Under the pieces are notes generated by a model. That model did not search any database. It had not been told where the DNA came from and worked only from the letters and a program-made list of their open reading frames with translations. The position numbers and the translations under genes are program-made. Shown in pieces: positions 31,840 to 37,680 of a stretch of DNA of 37,680 nt. Every line of letters begins with the position of its first letter. The first letter of the stretch is position 1. The stretch comes from Pseudoselenomonas ruminantium (GTDB taxonomy: Bacteria; Bacillota; Negativicutes; Selenomonadales; Selenomonadaceae), in contig SVBX01000030.1 of assembly GCA_015058655.1 (NCBI GenBank), positions 1 to 37,680 on the forward strand, in the 5' to 3' direction.

Positions 31840-34671
31840 TTACAGCTTTTCTTCCAGCAAAGGCTTCAAAAATTTTCCCGTATAGGATTCTGGCACCTTG
31901 ATGATTTCTTCAGGACGCCCCTCTGCCACAATGGTGCCGCCGCCGCTGCCGCCTTCGGGTCCCAGGTCGATGATGTGGTCAGCGGTCTTGATGACATCTA
32001 AGTTATGCTCAATCACCACCACTGTATCTCCCCCTTCTACCAACCGATGAAGTATTGTCAGCAGCTTGTCTATATCAGCCGTGTGCAATCCCGTAGTAGG
32101 CTCATCCAGAATATAGAGGGTGCGACCAGTGCTGCGGCGTGAAAGTTCCGTGGCCAGCTTTACTCGCTGGGCCTCGCCACCGGAAAGTGTGGTGGCGCTC
32201 TGCCCCAGCTTGATATATCCCAGGCCTACATCTTTGATAACCTGAAGTTTTCTGGCAATCTTGGGCACATTCTGGAAGAACTCCACCGCTTCGTCAATGG
32301 TCATATCCAGCACTTCTGCAATATTCTTCCCCTTATAGCGCACCTCAAGCGTTTCACGGTTATACCGCGCCCCATGGCAAACCTCGCAGGGTACATACAC
32401 ATCCGGCAAAAAGTGCATCTCGATTTTCAAAATGCCGTCTCCCCGGCAGGCTTCGCAACGGCCGCCCTTGACATTGAAGCTGAAACGGCCAGCCTTATAG
32501 CCCCTCATCTTTGCCTCTGCCGTCTGGCTATAGAGCTGACGGATGCTGTCAAAAACACCTGTATAGGTGGCAGGATTTGAACGCGGAGTACGCCCAATGG
32601 GCTGCTGGTCGATATCTATGATCTTGTCAATATTCTCCAGACCCTTGATGCGCTTGTGCCTGCCGGGCTTTCCCTTGGCATGGTAGAGCTTGGAGGCAAT
32701 GCCCTTGTAAAGTATTTCATTGACCAGAGTGGACTTGCCAGAGCCGGAAACACCGGTTACCAGAGTCAGCGTCCCCAGAGGAAACTTGACGGAAATATTC
32801 TTGAGGTTGTTCTCCTGAGCTCCCACTACTTCCAGGAACTTGCCTGTACCAGGCCGCCTTCTCGCTGGAACGGGAATGAATTTCCGACGGGAAAGGTACG
32901 CCCCGGTAATGGACTCTTTGACCCGTTCTACTTCTTCAGCTGTGCCCTGGGCTACAATGCTGCCCCCATGTTCCCCGGCTCCCGGGCCAATATCTATGAT
33001 CTGGTCTGCTGCCCGCATGGTATCTTCATCGTGCTCCACTACCAGCAAGGTATTGCCCAAGTCGCGCAGATGCTTCAGCGTGGCCAGCAAACGGTTGTTG
33101 TCCCGCTGATGGAGACCGATGCTTGGCTCATCCAGCACATAAAGCACCCCAGTGAGGCCTGAGCCAATCTGAGTGGCAAGGCGTATGCGCTGAGCCTCTC
33201 CGCCGGAAAGTGTTCCCGCTGCTCTGGAAAGCGTCAGATAATCAAGCCCCACATCCAGCAGGAATTTTAACCGAGCGTGGATTTCCTTCAAAATCTGACG
33301 GGCAATCTTGGCCTCACGCTTGGTGAATTCCTTTTCCGCTTCCAGCAGGAATTCATCAGCCTCCTTGATGGTCAGAGAAGTGTATTCGGCTATATTCTTT
33401 TCTCCAATGGTAATGGCCAGCACCTCTGGCTTCAATCGCGCTCCATGGCAGGCAGGACAGGGAATCTCTGTCATGTAGTTTTCGTAGGATTCCCTCATCT
33501 CCTCTGAATCCGTTTCTCGATATCGCCGCTCCAACAGGGGCAGCACTCCCTCAAAGGGCACATTGTATTCCTTATACTCTCCAAACATATTGGTATAGTG
33601 AAAGCGAAAACGCCGTTCCCCGGAGCCGTGAAGGATCAGTTCCCTGGTATCCTTGTCAATCTTGCTCCAAGGAGTGTCCAAGTCATAGCCTTCTTCTCCC
33701 AGCCCCACTTCCAATACGCACATGGCATAGGACTGGCGGTTCTTTGACAGGGGCGCAAGAGCCCCATCTCCCACAGAAAGATTAGGATTGGGAATCACCA
33801 GATCCTCGTCAAACTCTCCATGGCTGCCCAATCCTGTGCAAACAGGGCAGGCTCCGAAGGGACTGTTGAAGGAAAACATGCGGGGAGCAATTTCCGGCAA
33901 ACTGATGCCACAATCCACGCAGGCAAAATTCTCGCTGAACATCATCAGCTCGCCGTCTACCACTTGCACATAGGCTACGCCCTCGCCCAGTTTCAAAGCT
34001 GTTTCCAGCGAATCTGCCAGACGCATTTCGACGCCCTCGCGCACCACCAGACGGTCTATGACCACCTCAATAGTGTGCTTCTTGTTCTTGTCGAGAGAAA
34101 TTTCTTCATTCACATCGAAGATTTCCCCATCAATGCGTACCCGCACATACCCTTCATGGCGGATGTGGTCAAGGATTTTCTTGTGCTCCCCCTTCTTCCC
34201 ACGCACCACCTGAGCCATTACCAGCAGCTTGGTACGCTCCGGCAATTCCTTCAGCTTGTCCAGCATCTGGTCGATGCTCTGCTGGGTAATGGGCTTGCCG
34301 CATTTGGGGCAATGAGGCCGCCCCGCCCGGGCATAAAGCAAGCGCAGATAATCGTAAATCTCAGTCACCGTACCCACCGTGGAGCGCGGATTGTGGCTGG
34401 TGGTCTTCTGGTCAATGGAGATGGCCGGAGAAAGACCGTCTATCTGATCCACATCAGGCTTGTCCATCTGTCCCAGAAACTGCCTGGCATAGGAAGACAA
34501 AGACTCCACATAGCGCCTCTGCCCTTCGGCATAAACCGTATCGAAGGCCAAAGAAGATTTGCCGGAGCCTGAAAGCCCCGTCACCACCACCAGCTTATCA
34601 CGAGGAATATCCACATCGATATTTTTCAGGTTATGGGCGCGGGCGCCCTTGATTTTGATAAATTCTTCCAT
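31840..34671 (-). CDS. uvrA: Excinuclease ABC subunit A
   Basis: UvrA is the damage-recognition ATPase of nucleotide excision repair and loads UvrB. The 943-residue protein has two ABC ATPase modules with Walker [15 protein letters not shown] near residue 31 and [13 protein letters not shown] near 640. Both signature motifs ([13 protein letters not shown] and [13 protein letters not shown]) and the zinc modules with [19 protein letters not shown] and [17 protein letters not shown] are present. Length and order are normal for the UvrA used in repair. The ATG overlaps the stop of the upstream peptidase gene by one base (TGATG), with AGGAGG 11 bases upstream. uvrA is therefore probably transcribed from the promoter at 36305-36333, not with a uvrB partner. 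Confidence 0.98.
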   Translation of the reverse strand: MEEFIKIKGARAHNLKNIDVDIPRDKLVVVTGLSGSGKSSLAFDTVYAEGQRRYVESLSSYARQFLGQMDKPDVDQIDGLSPAISIDQKTTSHNPRSTVGTVTEIYDYLRLLYARAGRPHCPKCGKPITQQSIDQMLDKLKELPERTKLLVMAQVVRGKKGEHKKILDHIRHEGYVRVRIDGEIFDVNEEISLDKNKKHTIEVVIDRLVVREGVEMRLADSLETALKLGEGVAYVQVVDGELMMFSENFACVDCGISLPEIAPRMFSFNSPFGACPVCTGLGSHGEFDEDLVIPNPNLSVGDGALAPLSKNRQSYAMCVLEVGLGEEGYDLDTPWSKIDKDTRELILHGSGERRFRFHYTNMFGEYKEYNVPFEGVLPLLERRYRETDSEEMRESYENYMTEIPCPACHGARLKPEVLAITIGEKNIAEYTSLTIKEADEFLLEAEKEFTKREAKIARQILKEIHARLKFLLDVGLDYLTLSRAAGTLSGGEAQRIRLATQIGSGLTGVLYVLDEPSIGLHQRDNNRLLATLKHLRDLGNTLLVVEHDEDTMRAADQIIDIGPGAGEHGGSIVAQGTAEEVERVKESITGAYLSRRKFIPVPARRRPGTGKFLEVVGAQENNLKNISVKFPLGTLTLVTGVSGSGKSTLVNEILYKGIASKLYHAKGKPGRHKRIKGLENIDKIIDIDQQPIGRTPRSNPATYTGVFDSIRQLYSQTAEAKMRGYKAGRFSFNVKGGRCEACRGDGILKIEMHFLPDVYVPCEVCHGARYNRETLEVRYKGKNIAEVLDMTIDEAVEFFQNVPKIARKLQVIKDVGLGYIKLGQSATTLSGGEAQRVKLATELSRRSTGRTLYILDEPTTGLHTADIDKLLTILHRLVEGGDTVVVIEHNLDVIKTADHIIDLGPEGGSGGGTIVAEGRPEEIIKVPESYTGKFLKPLLEEKL

Positions 34672-36266
34672 CAGTTGTACACCCTCCTAAATGCCTGCCC
34701 TCCATCCTTGCTTTTGGCCGTTTCTTGCAAGTACCTGGCAAAGCTTCCCCAGCCATGCTGATTTATAACTTCATACGCTGCCAATTCTGTCAGAGAGGCG
34801 ATTTCCTTTTCCCCATACTTCTCTACGGCCCGGCGATAGTCCTCTTCACTCCTCAATTCTGCTGCTCTGGGCAAATTTCTGCCCCGCACATTATCCCGAG
34901 CAGTCCTGATATAATCTTCCACTTTATAGCCGCTAACCTCTGCTTGACGACTGACGCCAGCCAGATACGCCGCTCCGTGCAAAAACCAGGCATTCCCGGT
35001 TTCCCTATTGCTCCCCAGCACTTGTCGTTCATAGGTGCGCATAATGAGCATTCCCATACTAAAAGCTCGCTGCTGCGCTTCTTGCAAATGCCCGGCATTG
35101 AGTACCAGCAGCCCTCCATTTTCTATGCAAAGGCTTCTCTCTGCCATATGTTTCGCTTCGCTGCCGGGCAATTCCGTATACTTTTCCAAAGCCTCAGCCA
35201 TGACATGTTCATCAGGCGCAAGCACAACCTGGTATTCACCTTTCAGCTGGCTGCCCAGATTTCTCCCTAGCCAATCCTTGACAGTCTCCAATTCCCTCCT
35301 GACAGCATGGTCATTGCCGCTCTCCTGACTTTCCCCAAGATAAAAGAACATCACAGGCTGTCGGACGAAGTTCTGCCACCATGATTTATACTCTGTCAAA
35401 AAAACTGCCAGTTCCAGGCCAAAAACCTGTCTGAATGCAGTTTCTCCACTATCGCTCTCTGCCAAAGCACGAAAATATTCAGCCAATAGCGGCAGGCGTT
35501 TTTCTTCAGGGAAGCGCTGCAATAGGCAAATAGTCATGAGATCTGCCACCTGATAAGTATGATACTCCTTTCCCATCAGCATCTTGCGGGTTTCGAAGCT
35601 GCAGTGCTGTAGGGATTCAGGCTTGACTGTATGTTCAGCCCGAACAAGTATGGCCTTTACATCAGCCTGCCATTTCCAGAGAGGTTTCCCACCTAGAGCC
35701 TCAGACAAGGCTGCCCCGACATAATCTGCCGATCCTTCCTCCAGCCAGAAAAGAGAGCTCTCCTCTGCATCCTTTCCATGGCTCAGCTCATGCTGCAATT
35801 GATGGAACAGCTCATGACCTGCAGTATTATAACGATCGCCGTAAGTAGACATAACCCCGGCGCTAGCATTAATGGCAGTAATATGGCTGCTCCCCCCTGA
35901 CCAGCCACCAGAAACCGAAGCCACCTTGGCGGCCTCCTCAGCAGTCAATCCGAATTCTCGCTCCAAAACAGTCCGATAGGATGCTTCCTCCCCCGCCACA
36001 TATAGTTCTACAGGCCGCCGTATAGCAGCTCCCATTTTTTCTCGCACAAAACCATTGAAAGAAGTTGCTGCTTTTTCCACATCCTTCAGGCTACCTTTAT
36101 CTACTGCACCTTCTCCCTGCACAAAAATCTTAGCATCCTTCGCCGACACCAGCCCCAGTTGATCACCGATTTCCCAGAGGCTATTCTGACGAGCGAAATG
36201 ATAGCCAAATATGGAGCCTGCCACCAAAAGCATCAGCACCATCAAACCCAAAGCAATCTTCTTCAT
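34671..36266 (-). CDS. Membrane-anchored HExxH (peptidase MA-like) protein with a degenerate second copy of the domain
   Basis: This 531-residue protein has a membrane anchor (about 5-22), so the rest is probably extracytoplasmic. Residues about 62-300 look like a gluzincin of the peptidase MA type: HELFH at 151-155 (zinc histidines H151 and H155, catalytic E152) and a downstream WLEEGSADY (E176/E177) that can supply the third ligand. Residues about 323-531 repeat the same layout, and both halves end in a similar AFRQVFG/AFRRVYN segment. In the second half the HExxH position reads SMGMLIM and the EEG position reads LHG, so that copy should not bind zinc. The substrate is unknown. The start has GGAGAAG upstream and the stop overlaps uvrA. 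Confidence 0.75.
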   Translation of the reverse strand: MKKIALGLMVLMLLVAGSIFGYHFARQNSLWEIGDQLGLVSAKDAKIFVQGEGAVDKGSLKDVEKAATSFNGFVREKMGAAIRRPVELYVAGEEASYRTVLEREFGLTAEEAAKVASVSGGWSGGSSHITAINASAGVMSTYGDRYNTAGHELFHQLQHELSHGKDAEESSLFWLEEGSADYVGAALSEALGGKPLWKWQADVKAILVRAEHTVKPESLQHCSFETRKMLMGKEYHTYQVADLMTICLLQRFPEEKRLPLLAEYFRALAESDSGETAFRQVFGLELAVFLTEYKSWWQNFVRQPVMFFYLGESQESGNDHAVRRELETVKDWLGRNLGSQLKGEYQVVLAPDEHVMAEALEKYTELPGSEAKHMAERSLCIENGGLLVLNAGHLQEAQQRAFSMGMLIMRTYERQVLGSNRETGNAWFLHGAAYLAGVSRQAEVSGYKVEDYIRTARDNVRGRNLPRAAELRSEEDYRRAVEKYGEKEIASLTELAAYEVINQHGWGSFARYLQETAKSKDGGQAFRRVYN

Positions 36267-36304
36267 TTCCGCTTCTCCATAAGCTCATGTAATCTATTGA
36301 AATC

Positions 36305-36333
36305 AGTATACTATGGGGGATATATTTAGTCAA
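36305..36333 (-). promoter_or_regulatory. Promoter of the peptidase–uvrA operon
   Basis: On the minus strand TTGACT (36328-36333) and TATACT (36305-36310) are separated by exactly 17 bases. Transcription would start near 36298, about 30 bases before the peptidase ATG. This is among the best sigma-70-type promoters in the window. I looked for a LexA/SOS-type operator and recognised none. Confidence 0.75.
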
Positions 36334-36403
36334 AACCCTGACTCCAATGGGTGGCAATATAATGCTGAACCGGCGAATTTACGCAAATCTTGAAGCCAGG
36401 CAA

Positions 36404-36432
36404 TTACTTTTTAGCCTGTGTTGTGCTATAGT
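36404..36432 (+). promoter_or_regulatory. Candidate promoter of the secreted-protein gene
   Basis: TTACTT (36404-36409) and TATAGT (36427-36432) have 17-base spacing on the plus strand. The leader to the chosen start would be about 145 bases. It contains a five-codon ORF (ATG at 36464, after GAAGGAT) whose role, if any, is unknown. The rest of the 36267-36585 region holds nothing else I can identify. Confidence 0.4.
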
Positions 36433-36585
36433 AATTTATAGCGAAAGACTAGAAGGATACGCTATGTGCTTCACGGCTTGAAGGATTTATATTCGGACAG
36501 CAAGGAAAGCGAATCGTTGATGCCACGCCGGAAATCCCCCCAGCAAGCTCCTGGACAATATCACATCATGAAATGGAGGCGCATC

Positions 36586-37605
36586 ATGAAACTATCAAAA
36601 CCGTACCTTTGCCTTGGATTGACACTATGTGGACTGCTCAGCTTCGCTCCTGTTGGCTACTGCTCAGAAGTGCCAATAGACGGCGGGCTGGATGATCTCT
36701 CCAATCCCAAAGCGGCCAAAGTTATCGGCTCGGACAATATAAAGGAATTCAGCCTGCGGTTCACAGATGAGGCAGGCAGGGGAGCCGCCTCGAGTGACGA
36801 AATATCTCTGCCCCCCTTCCCTGCCGGCGATTACCTCTTGGAAGCAGTGCGGAAGGGTGAACAGGCCCATTTCCTGTTGACTTGCGACAGGCAGAACACC
36901 ATCACGCCGCTAGTTTTCCAGAAAGACCTGCCAGCAGAAGCACTGCAGGATTTGCAGGCCATCATCAAGAAATACAACCTTGCTGCCATCAACGGCAGCG
37001 ATCGGCGTAACAGTGCCCTTGGCACTTCACTAAGTTTAAAAGTTCTCTATGACACCAATGAAAAGATCTCAGTCTATGCCGAAGGCGGTGCCTCTACCCT
37101 GCCCCAGGGCTGGTGTGGCACAGATGTTTTCCTGGATTTCTTTATCAAGAAACTGGATGCGGAAAGCCTTCTCTCTCCCCCTCTTTACTCCTGCATCTAC
37201 TCTCGCAGCAACAGCGAAAACGGCCTATTATACAGCTTGGAACTGGAGACCGACAAGAGCCTTCCCAGGAAACAAGCCATTTTCAAGAAAATCCTGCCCC
37301 GTCAGACTGCCGACAATCCTTTCGGCGAATATGCAACAAAGTGCGTCACTGTTTCGAAAGACAAGCTGGAATCCATCGAAAATATCATCGCTAAGTACCA
37401 TATGCGAAACTGGAAAGGCTTGCCTAACCGGGAAAAGATGGACGACAACGCAGATTTCATTTCCATCGTTTTCAATTACAGCGAAGGCGACAATATATGC
37501 CTGGACAGCGACCAGGAACTGCCGCCGGAATACCAGGAAGCCTTCGAAGCAGTGCATCAGGCAATGATAGACGCAGAGAAAGCTGCGTTGCCTCAACCTA
37601 AATAG
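36586..37605 (+). CDS. Secreted protein of unknown function with two related halves
   Basis: I do not recognise a characterised family. The 339-residue protein has a clear signal peptide (KLSKPY, then a hydrophobic stretch to PVGYC) with likely cleavage near C26-S27. No convincing lipobox is present. Two segments look like repeats: LQDLQAIIKKYNLAAING with SLSLKVLYD and LPQGW in the first half, and LESIENIIAKYHMRNWKG with FISIVFNYS and LPPEYQ in the second. The start at 36586 is chosen because GGAGG lies 6 bases upstream and the signal peptide begins there. A GTG at 36466 would add 40 polar residues before it and is rejected. It diverges from the peptidase–uvrA operon. Confidence 0.7.
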   Translation: MKLSKPYLCLGLTLCGLLSFAPVGYCSEVPIDGGLDDLSNPKAAKVIGSDNIKEFSLRFTDEAGRGAASSDEISLPPFPAGDYLLEAVRKGEQAHFLLTCDRQNTITPLVFQKDLPAEALQDLQAIIKKYNLAAINGSDRRNSALGTSLSLKVLYDTNEKISVYAEGGASTLPQGWCGTDVFLDFFIKKLDAESLLSPPLYSCIYSRSNSENGLLYSLELETDKSLPRKQAIFKKILPRQTADNPFGEYATKCVTVSKDKLESIENIIAKYHMRNWKGLPNREKMDDNADFISIVFNYSEGDNICLDSDQELPPEYQEAFEAVHQAMIDAEKAALPQPK

Positions 37606-37680
37606 TAAGTGGTAAATAATAAGGTGTATTTAAACTGTGCCTCCCATATGAGATAATTGACTAAAATCACTAACACGAAA
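37606..37680. other. Window-end non-coding sequence
   Basis: I see no gene or terminator here. A TTGACT at 37657-37662 on the plus strand could be a -35 whose -10 lies beyond the window edge. Confidence 0.25.

Noticed and set aside
36466..36585. GTG-initiated 40-residue extension of the secreted protein
   Set aside because: It would bury the signal peptide behind a polar stretch. The ATG at 36586 has a proper GGAGG at 6-base spacing.

Overview
The window looks like a chromosomal segment of a Gram-negative-type Firmicute, most likely a Negativicute of the Selenomonas/Mitsuokella kind. This is an inference. The prpC–pknB–rsgA–rpe gene order is Firmicute-like, yet there is a CptA-like phosphoethanolamine transferase, which implies a lipopolysaccharide envelope. 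There is also a complete anaerobic-type (cbi) corrin ring block, a cytochrome bd operon and a chemoreceptor. I see no tRNA, rRNA, CRISPR array or intact insertion sequence. Almost all of the sequence is coding.

Left half, minus strand, 19378 down to 171: twenty genes in one direction with no gap above about 165 bases, read from a probable promoter near 19409. In transcription order they are a cell-wall signalling block (fhaA, fhaB, PP2C phosphatase, ftsW/rodA, class B PBP, PASTA kinase pknB), then rsgA, rpe, queC, folE2, a UPF0104 flippase-like membrane protein, and then cbiD, cbiE, cbiT, cbiF, cbiG, cbiH, cbiJ, cbiC, cbiA and cobU. Only the cbiT–cbiF junction is interrupted, by a 165-base non-coding spacer with three consecutive hairpins. 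The cbi genes cover most steps between cobalt-precorrin-2 and cobyrinate diamide. The cobalt chelatase, cbiL, cbiP, cbiB and cobS/cobT are not in the window. No cobalamin riboswitch is visible.

Middle, 19542–28044: a minus-strand pair (an orphan dhaM overlapping a DUF2156 gene) diverges from a plus-strand operon headed by a 28-bp perfect palindrome. That operon starts with a P1B-type ATPase homologue that has lost its catalytic residues, followed closely by cydA, cydB, cydD and cydC. The degenerate ATPase in a cytochrome bd operon is the most unusual item in the window.

Right part, 28069–37680: a CptA-like transferase (minus), a methyl-accepting chemotaxis protein with a Cache sensor (plus), uvrA and an upstream membrane-anchored HExxH peptidase whose second half is a degenerate copy of the first (both minus, sharing a good promoter), and a divergent secreted protein of unknown function that also appears internally duplicated. 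Intergenic regions here carry clear promoters and rho-independent terminators.
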